DNA of 64,000 nt, taken from Larix kaempferi. Lineage: Eukaryota > Streptophyta > Pinopsida > Pinales > Pinaceae. This document shows positions 11,279 through 22,013 of the stretch, piece after piece (position 1 is the first letter of the stretch; each line of letters opens with the position of its first letter). The stretch covers positions 3,486,501 through 3,550,500 of the forward strand of contig BSBM01000076.1 in assembly GCA_027924585.1 (NCBI GenBank), given 5' to 3'. The position numbers and the translations under genes are program-made. The notes beneath the pieces were generated by a model that saw nothing but the letters and a program-made list of their open reading frames with translations, did not search any database and was not told the DNA's origin.

Positions 11279-11492
11279 GTAAGACGTATTATAAAATATA
11301 ATATTGTTTGAAGGTATCAAATTATAAGATGCAAGAATGTTTCACGGATTTTATGCAGAAATCATGCAACATATTGAGAAAGCAAATGCAAGTTTTGATT
11401 CTTTTCTAATTATTATTGTTTTTATTAATTACAAGTAGGACGGTATGTCAATCTAATATTTGTAATACCGTTATTTTTTTAATTTTTTGTAG

Positions 11493-12171
11493 CATTTTGC
11501 CAAGTCACTTTTTGAAATGTTGGGTGGAAATGATTTTACAGAGAAAAATCCTATGGATATCATTAATGGCTATCATGACAAGGCAGGAGGATAAAAGAAG
11601 AAGAAACAAGTGTCAAATGTTCGAACAACAGAAGTACAACCACAAAAAGAAAAGAAAGGAAAGGAAAAACAATCAAATTGGGTTAGAAAGGTTACATTTA
11701 AAAAAATTGCGATCACATATGAAGATAATTAAGAGATTTATATCAATAAGTTGGTTACTCCTACAAGTAAGAATAAGAAATAATATGGACAAAAAAGAAC
11801 AAGGGTTGAGGATGTTTCCATTCCTAACATTGATACAGTGGTTATTGATTTAGATGAAACTCCTTTGGGACATAAGAGGAAGAGATCTAATTTTGTTGAA
11901 TCCAATGTTAGCTCTGAATTAAACAATGAAAAGTATGATCCTAGTAGGGAAATCTTTACTCCAGGTGTTAATCTAGATGATGGTGTTGTCAAGTCAACAC
12001 AAAATGACATTCGAGAACTATTGAGGAGGGACAATTTGGCTGACAATGGGCATACATTTCAATTAAATGTGAAGCAACTCTATATACTCATAGAAGGCCA
12101 AGAGAAGTTTCAAATTAGAAATCCACATCGCTTGGATATTCAAAACTTGAAAGCATTGATGAGGAGCAATC
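11493..12171 (+). pseudogene. Exon-like segment 2 of the methyltransferase-like gene (to first solo LTR)
   Basis: Starts after a T-rich tract ending TTTTTTGTAG. A single frame runs 226 codons with only a few stops (near 11592, 11727 and 11781). It begins HFAKSLFEMLGGNDF, continues through a lysine-rich stretch with KRKRS (possible nuclear signal, about 11868) and an acidic stretch, and ends GHTFQLNVKQLYILIEG and LKALMRSN at the solo LTR. No known domain recognised. Confidence 0.5.
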
Positions 12172-12657
12172 TGTCGGAGATATGGATCTAACTAAACTAG
12201 CTTACCTATCTATGCAAACAATAACATATCACAGTAAATAAGAACAGAAAGAGAACAAGAGAAAAGAGTACACCAGATATACGTGGTTCACCCAATTAGG
12301 CTATGTCCACGGGAAGGTAGTCTTCTATTATCTCCAAAATATGTCCCTTGACTTACAGAGAGCAATGCCAATAACCCCAATACAATATAGCAATACTTGT
12401 GAAAGTATAGATCGTGATTTTGTGTGTGATGTGAATCCCTTGACTATATTATATGCCAAGAGGTGAGGAGGAATTACTCTCACATATTACATGTGGGATA
12501 ATATAATTCTCCATAATAACATCTCTTTATATAATAATGAATATCAAGAGTATCTTTTACCATAATGAATATGGGATATAATGTATTACTCTTTTACAGA
12601 AGATTGTGGATATCTTTAGAAATTATTACCTAACAAAGAATATAAAATATTCCAACA
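12172..12657 (-). mobile_element. Solo LTR of the copia-1 family, TSD CAATC
   Basis: Reverse complement of the copia-1 LTR (7300-7797) end to end: left end TGTCGGAGATATGGATC, right end AATATTCCAACA. Flanked by CAATC at 12167-12171 and 12658-12662. No internal region remains, so the two LTRs recombined. It interrupts the methyltransferase-like gene. Confidence 0.93.
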
Positions 12658-12662
12658 CAATC

Positions 12663-12788
12663 CTTATGCACATGTGGTTGACTACCTAATTCTTGTTGAC
12701 CCAAAAGAGGTTCCTTCTAGGCATGCATTTGATCGATCAATTTTTTTTATTATAAATATTATGTGATTGAGGGAAATCATTCTACAGA
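12663..12788 (+). pseudogene. Exon-like segment 3, between the two solo LTRs
   Basis: Joins segment 2 in frame after one copy of CAATC is discounted: YAHVVDYLILVDPKEVPS, then RHAFDRS. A one-base slip in the T run near 12741 changes frame, after which VIEGNHST leads up to the second solo LTR. Confidence 0.55.
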
Positions 12789-14160
12789 TGTAATACCCCC
12801 ACTTTTGATTTGGAATGTATTTAACCAAAATTTTGTAAATAATGTAATTATGCTAGTATGGGATCCTAATGCGTAGCTCAAGGCCAAGGACCAACTAGTG
12901 AATGGCTAGGCATAAATGGTCCAACATGGTTGTGTAAAGAGCACTAGATGGGATATGATTCCACCAGAGGGGAAGAGGAAAGGGGGGCCATGGGAGACTA
13001 AATCCTTTGCTGCCAAGTGTCAACCTTAGAACTCATCCTATTTCTACCATGTGCTTTGAATAAGCCAATTACCTCCTTTTGACTATTTAACCCAATCATT
13101 TAATGCGTGTGTGAGTTTGGGGAGGGAGTAAACTACTTCAATTATTGAAGAATGGGGTTGACTGCACTTTTGTTACTATTTTTTCAACTACCAATAGTCA
13201 GTCTTTAGCTATCAGGAGTCCTTTTCTCTAGGGTCAGAAGCTATCTCAATTGTCTTTTCACCAATATCTCATATCCCTTGGAGTCAAACCATCATTCTAT
13301 CATTCTCTCATGCATATATACACAAAGCAAAGCTCCCCATTGTTGTTCAAGACCTTACCAGAATGTGTTTAACCCGGGAATTCAAATTTAGAGATAGAGT
13401 TATAGATTGTGATGGGAAAATAGATGGTTGGAGGTGAGCACAGAGGTTGAGCAAGCTAGGAACCCTTATCCCTTGAGTTTTGTTTCTCATAGATTCTTGA
13501 GAATCCAAAAAATAAGGCTACACGTGGTTCTCCAACATCACATACCAGATTGGACTCCTTTTATGCACACACTGAAAGCACCCAACAAGATGGATTTCCC
13601 AAGAGAACCATGGATCGATGAAGGGGACGCCTGAGCACAGAAGGGTGTTGTGTGGGGCGGGTATTATGGGAACCAAGGCTGTGAGGGCTCAGTGAGACCC
13701 ATGTAGAGCTCAGTATCATCATTTCACTAGGCATAGAGAGAAGAACAAGTTTTGGGTTGATAGAGAGAAGCATGTAGGTGTTTCCTTTGCCCTGGTGGCC
13801 TCATAACCTGGCTTGGGGGTGGCCTCTCAACATAAAGAGTATATGCTAGATAGAGTGCCTGCGATTGGGTGGAAAGTCACTCTTACACAGCTAGTTGCTT
13901 CGATCTGCGTTGCATAAAGATAAGTATTATTTTCTATTTCATTGTGCAACGATTTTATTGATGCTTGGGATAGTCATGTTGATATATGCATGCTAGATGT
14001 GTGTGGATAGATTTTATTTCTTCTATGTATGTTTAATTATGCATCTGCACACATATTTTATATGTCATGAATTCGTAATATGTGTATGGGAAAAAATTTA
14101 GAAGCCCGTGTTGGTTAATGTCCCGTCCCGATGGTCGGATTGGGTGAAGGGGATGTTACA
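12789..14160 (+). mobile_element. Solo LTR, 1.37 kb, TSD ACAGA/GCAGA
   Basis: Starts TGTAATACCCCCAC and ends GGATGTTACA, the typical ends of plant Ty3-type LTRs. Flanked by ACAGA (12784-12788) and GCAGA (14161-14165), one mismatch. Short open frames inside have no homology I recognise. The host reading frame continues across it. Confidence 0.8.
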
Positions 14161-14165
14161 GCAGA

Positions 14166-14348
14166 GGCTAGAAGAGAATTAATATAGAATATCCGAATAA
14201 CCCTCTTTTTGAAACAATGAAATGTGTCATTTATGCCAATTTAACATATGTAGAAGAAAAACTATTGGCATCAGATCATAACATAGATAATGAATATAGG
14301 ATGTCCATGGCATTCATTCGAATGGTGATATTTATTCATAATGAATTT
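14166..14348 (+). pseudogene. Exon-like segment 4, between second solo LTR and the 21.9-kb insertion
   Basis: Picks up the frame of segment 3 (EARREL), slips by one base near 14184, and then reads EYPNNPLFETMKCVIYANLT and EYRMSMAFIRMVIFIHNEF with no stop to the AATTT target duplication. The clean frame over more than 50 codons supports a real coding origin. Confidence 0.6.
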
Positions 14349-14559
14349 CGTTAGGATGCCCGATTGGGAAGGCAATTAGATTGGCTAAACACAAAGCCAA
14401 ATAAGGACACAAGAGATAGAATAAGCATGCATTGCATTTCATTAAAATGATGTACATATAAATACAATCATATATGACCCTTGGTTTCATGTTCCAAGGT
14501 GTCTTTTCAACTCCTAATGATTGTTCATTGTCACATAATACTAGATTAGGTTTCCAACA
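14349..14559 (-). repeat. 3' LTR of minus-strand element
   Basis: Aligns along its full length with 36011-36219. The outer TG has become CG (14349-14350); the inner end reads TTTCCAACA. A TATA-like TTATATG on the minus strand lies near 14455. Confidence 0.9.
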
Positions 14560-14569
14560 TTCCCCCCAT
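14560..14569 (-). promoter_or_regulatory. Polypurine tract of minus-strand element
   Basis: Plus strand TTCCCCCCAT directly abuts the LTR; read on the minus strand it is a purine run just before TGTTGG, the primer for plus-strand DNA synthesis. Confidence 0.75.
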
Positions 14570-14644
14570 TAATCCAAAGGGGTGTATATGAGTCCAAGCA
14601 GAGAGCTGAAATCTGAAGAAAAGGGATGAAGAAGCTCTTTGAAT

Positions 14645-15010
14645 CAAAGGTTAGCAAAAGCTGAATTCTTCTACTAAGTGGGTGGTTTAAGGCTGACCAC
14701 AAACTCTAGAACTTGGCGATAACTCGATTCTAGCTCAATGGTTCTCTGGAACTTGGCTCTGACTCAGGTTCTAGATCATCGGTTCCTGGAACATTCCAAA
14801 GGCTAACAGAAGTTGCAATTTTTCTACTAAATGGTGGTTCAATGATGACCACTAACTCTAGAACTTGGCTCTAAAGCTCATAGGTTCCTAGAACTTTCCA
14901 AAATCTAGTAGAATCTAATTCATTCTACTAAATGGGTGGTTTTAGGCTAACTGCAAACTCTTGAGCTCGATGGAACATGGCTCTGACTCTAGTTCAGTGC
15001 TGCAACTTTG
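14645..15010. repeat. Diverged tandem repeat inside minus-strand element
   Basis: Three diverged copies of a block of about 120 bases, each with TTCTACTAAATGGGTGGTTT-like sequence, then CTCTAGAACTTGGCTCT and GGTTCCTGGAAC-like words. No coding seen. It fills the space between the gag segment and the 3' LTR. Confidence 0.65.
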
Positions 15011-15179
15011 ACTCTAGCTAGGTGGCTCTGGCTTGAGGCTATGGAAAATGGAACAAGGTTCTGGCTATGGCTCTGGCACTAATTCAATCTCATTTATTCT
15101 AGCTCACTTGTTCTCGTTCTATTGTTTCTAACCGTCAGTCATTCATTCCCCCTGACAAGAATAAGGTGAGGAGAAGAGA

Positions 15180-15709
15180 ATGTCTCAATTGCAAGATGTG
15201 TCATTACTTGAAAACAAATTCTTTAGTATGACTTAAAAATATTCTTGGTTTTTTATGAACATTTCCAAGAGCGATCCACACATAGTGAATATTCTCTCTT
15301 GCAAGTTTCTTCAACATAAAGAATCCATATAAAGAATGGGTATGCTTTCCACAATGCTTACAAGGGTGAAGATGAAAACATCGATCTTTCATATGGCCAA
15401 CTCAATCACAATGTTAGCATTTGGAACTCTGAACTAGAGTGGATGAAGATGAATTTCCTTTTAAGAACCCAACACTCTAAAATTGGATTGGCTTGGAGAA
15501 ATCAGGAATGTGAAATGCCATTTCCTTGTCGAATCCAAGCCCGGTTTTGTGCTTGTTGTGTACAATTTCTTCCCAAGGTCTAATGATCGGCTTGAGAAGT
15601 GCAACCAGAACCTTTGTATGCATAACTTTATCTTCATTTTATTTTCCTTCTAAAGTGGGGCCACTGAATGGGTATGTGATTCTAAAGTAGCCTCATTTTG
15701 TGCAAGCTA
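15180..15709 (-). pseudogene. gag segment with two zinc knuckles, copy 1 (minus strand)
   Basis: Minus-strand reading gives two CX2CX4HX4C zinc knuckles in tandem: C-HCD-VGHMKDRC at 15419-15378 and CKHCGKHTHSLYGF at 15362-15321 (last Cys lost), joined by FHLHP, then KKLARENIHYVWIALG. Such knuckles bind the element's RNA in the capsid. Two stop codons lie inside the first knuckle. The copy stops abruptly at 15709 where the truncated LTR of element A begins. A second copy of the same segment lies at 24288-32870. Confidence 0.75.
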
Positions 15710-16156
15710 GAATAATATGGGGTACCTAGGGAGGTATCCAAGGGGAATAAATGACGTAATGGGTACCCAAATGGAATTAATATATGTTATGTGTAACCAA
15801 TGGGAATAATTAATGTAATGTGGCCACACATAATGGAATATGGTCCACTAGGTGGTTGGAGTTAGTTAGAGAAAATAATATAATAATATGGTATAAGCCC
15901 CTAAGGAATACTCTTGAGAAAATATATATACATATGAGTATTATTGTGTTAGTCATGATGTTGAGAATTATTATTGTATAAGGATGTCTTGTTGAGTGAT
16001 TCCTTTCTTAAAGAGTATTTGATGGCGTTACCCTACTTTAAGTGTTTCTCAATATATTGATGTTATTCTTATGGTGAATGTATTTTGGGTTATTTCTAAA
16101 GTTTAATTGTTATAGATATTTGTTTTGATTTAATTTATAGGTTAATGATCAATACA
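15710..16156 (+). repeat. Element A 5' LTR, 5'-truncated
   Basis: Begins AATAATATGGGGTACCTAGG, lacking the TGTAATGTTATATACC start seen in the 3' copy, and ends CAATACA just before the primer site. Confidence 0.85.
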
Positions 16157-16158
16157 AG

Positions 16159-16170
16159 TGGTATCATAGC
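16159..16170 (+). promoter_or_regulatory. Primer-binding site of element A
   Basis: TGGTATCATAGC, close to the TGGTATCAGAGC complement of initiator-Met tRNA, two bases after the LTR. Confidence 0.75.
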
Positions 16171-16689
16171 TCTTTCCTTGGTTAATGATGCACATAGCTC
16201 TTCTTTTTGGAAAAAAAATTAGGGAAAAATTGGGTGGTGACTTTCAAATCAATTTTTGTAACTTTATGTGCATATTCATAAGAAACAAATTGTAGATCTG
16301 AATTCCTCTCACAAAAATACACAATTTCAAAAAAGAACATCTCATTTGGAGTCCAGAAAGTGGAGATATAGTTGATTTAAAATCTGTTATTTTTTAGAAT
16401 TTTAATGACAGCCGAGAGAATTGCAGAGTGAATATCTTCCAACAAGATGCCCAGATTTGTGTTCCGCTCGCATTGGTAGATGCACAGTGGTTACTCCAAT
16501 TCCATAAACAAGTTATAATAGAGATTCTAAGTAGTACTAATCGTGTTATACTCATTTAAATTTTCCAACTCAAAACCCTAGCTACAAGGAGGAGAAGTAA
16601 GTGATTTCTTTGAAACCCTAGCTCTATTTACGGGTTTTTGCAAGAAAAATGGAAAATATTTTTTTTTCCAATAAATAATGATGGTTCTA

Positions 16690-17386
16690 GTATTTAAGAA
16701 TGTATCAACGACTACAAGTCAAGATGGAAAAACTCATGGAGGCTTTGGATGGACTCTCATTTCAAAGGTGATGCTAAGGAATGGTGGTGCTCACTTAACT
16801 ATAGCAAAATGAAAGCACTTTCTGATGAAGACTTTGAATAAGACTTTTTAGATAAGTGGTCTCATGCCAAGAACAAAGATCAAGTGGAACATAAGGGCCT
16901 ATTTTCCATATTCAAAGTTCATGGATGTATTCAAAAGGAGAATATTATTGTTTATATTAGTGCCCCTAGTTTCAAGCATAATATAATCCATATTAATTTG
17001 GCGAAAAAATTGCAAGTTCCTTCCAAGCATATTCAAAGCACATAGGTTGATGGTGAAATTTTTCAAATTTTTAAAGATTTGAAGATTACTATGGATAAAT
17101 ATGTGTTGCATTTATATTTTAATGCTTTAGATATGGATGATATGGATGTTGTTTTGGGATATCCTTGGATGCAATCAGTGGGTACAGTTAATATTAATGC
17201 ATAAAAGAAGTTTTTAAAACTTTGGTACAAGAAAAAGAAAATCACATTGCAGGATATGTCTCTTACACAATAGAAAGAGACCCAGAAGGCACGGGATGAA
17301 ATTATTCCGGGGGAACTAGTTGCAGTAGTGAATGACACATCAGATGAAGAGTCCGTGGTGGAATCATAAGAAGATACTATAGAAGT
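16690..17386 (+). pseudogene. Element A gag-protease remnant
   Basis: A single plus-strand frame with several stops reads FKGDAKEWWCSLNYSKMKAL and DFLDKWSHAKNKDQ (gag-like, with the EWW and DKW features of plant Ty3 gag), then DMDDMDVVLGYPWMQSVGTV and KKKKITLQDMS. The last part resembles the region after the catalytic site of Ty3-type retropepsins (VVLG-x-W). It is cut off at 17386 by element B. Right of B, 23390-23814 carries weakly coding sequence ending at the polypurine tract. Confidence 0.65.
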
Positions 17387-18763
17387 TGTTAGTGCCTAGG
17401 TATGCACCTAGGATTGTCTACTTTCAAAAAAATGAGACTCTAAAATTTAAATCTATTCTAAACCGGCCTCAAGGATTTTCTCTAAGACAAGCTTTTACTC
17501 TTGAAGTTCTACTTTATAATTTTTATGCTTATTGTGTTCTTTTATGCTTTCAATTTGATAATTAGTTAGTTAAGCATGTTAAAGTTGAGACAAAGTTTGC
17601 ATAGAGTTATTGTCATGTTAGTCTTGCAGGTATTATTCTTGTGCTCATGCTTCAGCACTTGGAAAGAGGAAATAAGTCTTAAAGGCTAGATTTTCCTTAA
17701 ACGAGTTACATTGCAAAACAGTTTAGCAACTGTGTTGCAGAACTGTTTGTCGATGATAGTGCTCTACAGAACTGCTTGTAGGTGATTGATTTAGTCATCG
17801 AATTCGGGCACATTTTCCAAATAGCTGGAGATGAATTTCAAAAAACAAAGACATGGGTTTTTAAGGAACGGGCCAAATTACAAAAAGATCTCTCAGTTTT
17901 TATACAGGAATCATGATTTGGGAGATAAGAGTGGTGCTTTGAATCCTATTTTTCAGGATGCTGCCTGCTTTAATTTCCTAAAATTATGCCCAGTCAAGCA
18001 GTTGAAAGGACAACTCATCAGTTCGACTTGTACATCAGTTTTATCATCTCCCTTGATCATTGCAACCAACACGTGAAAGATGAATGAATTGTTTTAAGAT
18101 TCATGCATTAAAGGATTTTGTGTTGATTATAGATCCATGATTTTTGGATCTCAAATTTGTAAAACTTTCTATATAAACTATGATGTAAAAATAAGCAGGG
18201 GTTGTTCTTCCTATGGGAAGCTGAAGGGTTTGATTTTTGGATGCCACTGAAGGTCTTGTAATTTGGTAAGCATACATTCCATTTTTATGAACTTTTGAGA
18301 TTATATGAATAGTGAACTTATTGTGCCATCTTTTTTGTTTACGACTGATTGTCTATTTGAGCTCAGAGTTTAAATGTGATGCATAATCATGAATTACAAA
18401 ACTAATAGCATATACGTTGTATGTGTTTATTGCATGTAAATGGTGCTCTACTTCATTTAGTTTTCTAAATATAACGATGTTGTATATTAGAATGAGATGT
18501 GAATGCATGGAATTTGTAGCTTACCTCTTTCATGCATCTGTTTCCAGTTGTGTTTTAATGTCTTGATACACATTCAATTCATGATTTATAATCTATGAGT
18601 TCATAGTCCTTTTGTTATATGTATTGTTCCAATATCACTCATAGACCTTCCTTGGCTATCCTTTTGTTCAACCACTGAAAAATAAACCCAATATTTGTCA
18701 ATATTTTATCTAAGTGCCCTAGATTTTCCCTGTAGCAGTCCAGTGCAAACCATAGGGATAACA
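17387..18763 (+). repeat. Element B 5' LTR
   Basis: Starts TGTTAGTGCCTAGG and ends GGGATAACA; matches 22014-23389. Confidence 0.9.
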
Positions 18764-18768
18764 TTTTC

Positions 18769-18786
18769 TGGCGTCGTTGTCAGGGA
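18769..18786 (+). promoter_or_regulatory. Primer-binding site of element B
   Basis: TGGCGTCGTTGTCAGGGA, a slightly changed form of the TGGCGCCGTTGCCGGGGA site used by Tat/Athila-type Ty3 elements of plants. Confidence 0.75.
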
Positions 18787-18936
18787 GCAAGAATTTAAGA
18801 TATCTTCTCCGGGTTGTTTTAAAATATCAGATCTGACTTTGATGGTGAGCAAAGTTCAAACATATAGTGTGACTGCAGATCACTCACCTGGTGACTCCAT
18901 CTTTGAATAATCTAGAGGCAGCTTCACAGTTTCAGA

Positions 18937-19563
18937 ATGTCCAAAGCAATGGATGATATCTTAGCTCGGAAGTTTGCACCTTTAAATTTTGTTACTATTC
19001 CGGGTTTTCCAAATGATGTGCCTACTATGGATGAATGGGGAGACTAACTTCCTAGGTTCAGAGGAGATGATCACGATCATCATGCACAACACTTGATCGA
19101 TTTTCATCAATACATGGACCAACTTGATATTCATCAGGAAGATGTATTGCTGAAATTGCTTATGTACTCTTTGGAAGCAGATGCAAGACAATGGTATCAA
19201 TCTCTACCTGTCTCTAGTATATCGTCACTAAAGCATTTTCATGTTGCTTTTCATTTATATTGTAAGAGGATTTATCTTGTTGAGCTCCTCTTGAATGATT
19301 GTTGTGAGCAAGTCAAATTTAAGGAACTTACAGGCAATAATGATCAGAAGGGTTTTAGTGATAAAATCAGTAAAGGTATGTTTCAAGATAACAATCCCCA
19401 AGGTATATTAGATAACTTTCAAGATGCTCTTTACAGTTTTAATGGAAATTCGATTTTTCATCATCATGATGAGTTACTTGTTGCAAACCCTTGTGAAGGC
19501 CATTTTTTATGGAAGAAAACACTTTCCTTTAGAAAGAACAACACGCAAAAAGTTTTCCTTTAG
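18937..19563 (+). pseudogene. Element B gag
   Basis: ATG at 18937; one TAA at 19045-19047, then open to 19563. Reads MDDILARKFAPLNFV, then QHLIDFHQYMDQLDI, LLMYSLEADARQWYQSLP and SSLKHFHVAFHLYCKR. The ADARQWYQSLP / FHVAF pattern is that of the retrotransposon gag (capsid) domain of plant Ty3 elements. No zinc knuckle follows. A one-base shift then continues into ENIDQQQSIIFDLCSNL up to about 19715. Confidence 0.8.
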
Positions 19564-19739
19564 AGAATATAGATCAACAGCAATCAATTATATTTGATTT
19601 ATGTTCTAATCTTTCTATTCAAGAGAAGGAATTTCAGGATTGTTATCATGATCAAGTTACTGACAGATTTATAGTAGATGGTCTTCACAGTGTTTCGGAT
19701 GCATTTTTGTTTTAAATTTCAATAAATAGTAGCCTATAT

Positions 19740-20389
19740 ATGATGAGTACTCAGAAAATTTGGAACAGATTTCAGTATCTGCATGCATTGAACCTTTCAG
19801 CAATCCTCTGTTTGATGACTACAAAGAAAATAATATTGCAATTGATGAGCAACAGTCTCAAATATTTGGTGTACCCACATGTGACAACTATGGGCCCGAT
19901 CCTATGGAGAACAAGGAAGTAGGCATTTTGGTTAATGTACAAAATGAAGTTTTACTGCCAGCAGTTATTGACAATAGAGAATTTTTTTCTCAAGAAGATA
20001 ATAAACAACTACAAGAGTTTGTTACTGCCCGTGTTTGTAATGAAATATGTAATGTTTATGAGTCGTTTAAAGGAGAACGAATGGAGTGCAACTTGACTAA
20101 TGAAGCAGATTTTACATATGAACAACATTATATTCTGAATCAGGTGGAATTTTTTCATATTATCTATGATCCAGTGGTTGTTTGGATGGATAATTTTCTT
20201 CAAAGGGTACTAGATGTTTTAGATTTCAGCATGCAAACTAATTGCAGTTTTAAGTACAAGTTGCCCATGGAATTATTTTTGCAGATCTTACATTATTTCT
20301 CCATTATATTGTTTTCCTGCAAACAAGAAGACTATGGTATTAGTCAACTGCTTACCTGGATGCTTTGGAAATTTCTTATACATGATTGA
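19740..20389 (+). pseudogene. Element B second coding remnant, unknown
   Basis: Open stretch reading ISVSACIEPFSNPLFDDYKE, QIFGVPTCDNYGPDPMEN and later ERMECNLTNEADFTYEQHY. A similar motif (SISACIDLSNSEPIYDSYES) recurs at 21325-21385 with 21133-21318 before it, so the protein had internal repeats of the type ISVSxCIEPSxxxPxxDxYE. Acidic, no recognised domain. Typical of the anonymous tail behind gag in gag-only elements. Confidence 0.5.
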
Positions 20390-22013
20390 TAAAGTCAACC
20401 AATTAAGTGTAAGGAGTAGGTGTATATACAAAAATAAGCTCAAAATATGAGCATTTGGTTTCAGTTTCAATATAGTTTGCAGTAAGGATTTGATTTCAGT
20501 TCCTAGAGCAGGGTTTTTAGTTTTGCTTTCAAGCAAGGTTAAAGGTGCAAAATTTGAAACAAGGATGAAATGGATAGAGACATCTGTTCTACAAGGTTCT
20601 TGCAGCCTCACACCATCCAAATGTTAATACCATAACAATCACATGGGTGTTGAAATCAAGTCACAAAGTTAGCACACATATACATGCAACATCTAAAGGG
20701 AGAAAGTTGAAATGATGGAGCACTAAGTGACAAGCTTGAATGATGAGAAGGAAAATTCCAAGTGCCATGACTGAAGTCACAATTGGAACACGTATTTTGC
20801 AAGACAGTGTTGTTGGGTTGTTGTTTGCATTTTATTAGTTTTGATATTTTTATTTTTTATTTTATTTTTAATGGGATAGTAACCCCTTATACGTATTTTT
20901 TACTTATATCAAACTGCAACGTGGTAATGATTAATTTCATTTTGTCATGGAGAATATTGCTCATATTTTTAGTGAATTTTTGGCATCTAATCAAGCATAT
21001 CTTCAACTCTTCCATCATCGAGATTATTCAATCAAAGCTTGACCATTAAAACAAGATCTAGAATTAATGTAAATTTTATTAGATCTTATTTTGTTGTAAC
21101 TACAAGTCTAAACTCGATCTAAGAGGTATCTATTGTGGTTTCTCTTTTTTTATCAAGATCAAGATAAAGAGTTAGATGTGCATCATCTAGAAAAGTTCGT
21201 TGTTTTGGATCACGGCAAAATTGTTGGTGTTTTCATAAGTAAAGATGCATTAGACATTTTTGTTATTTCAAACTTTGATGAAAGTCATCCTATCTATTTT
21301 GAATACCCAACGGAATAAAAGTAGATGTCTATCTCAGCATGCATTGACTTGAGCAATAGTGAGCCTATCTATGACAGTTATGAATCTAATATTTGTGAAG
21401 GTAGTGAAAAAGGTGGTGTTGAGTTGATTTCAATAATAGCAACAGAAAACAAAGAGGAAGTACCGTATTGGCTACCCATATTTTCTTTTTTGGTACATCT
21501 GGAACCACACTTGGTCTTTTGAGTCAACTGGAAATTCTTCATGTTTTTCATGATCCAATGGTTGATTAGATGAAAACACTTTCAGCAGGGGTCTCCGATA
21601 TTGCAACGGTTGGTATGATCCACATAGTTTGCAATAGAAAGTATGAGTTGTCCATTAGATTTCAGCTACACTTATTATGTTCTTTTTTAATTTAATCAAT
21701 AAGGTGCACACAGTAATTCCATCTCATCAATGTTATCATGATTTCATTGGAAATGGGATTATGCTCGATCAAGCAGAGTACATATGATTTGAGTAGGAGT
21801 GTGAAGAATGAATTCACCTTTTGATTCTAGATTTCAGTTTGGTTTGCAATAGAATATTAAAATATGGCTCCAAACCCAATGAAGGCACCGGTACATAGTT
21901 TCACATTTTATCTTCAGCAGTAGTTGTTTTTAATAGTAGTCAAAACATAAAGGAACACTAATCTATGGATTCTTAGCACCTCACAAGGAAGTGATATCCC
22001 TAGTACGAGCCAG
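20390..22013 (+). other. Element B 3' internal region
   Basis: Mostly non-coding, with fragments at 21133-21318 and 21325-21522 that look like diverged continuations of the preceding coding remnant. No polymerase or integrase motif. No clear polypurine tract before the right LTR. Confidence 0.5.

Noticed and set aside
12789-14160. Host gene suggested by open frames at 13428-13634 and 13561-13773
   Set aside because: They overlap on opposite strands inside a solo LTR and show no domain.
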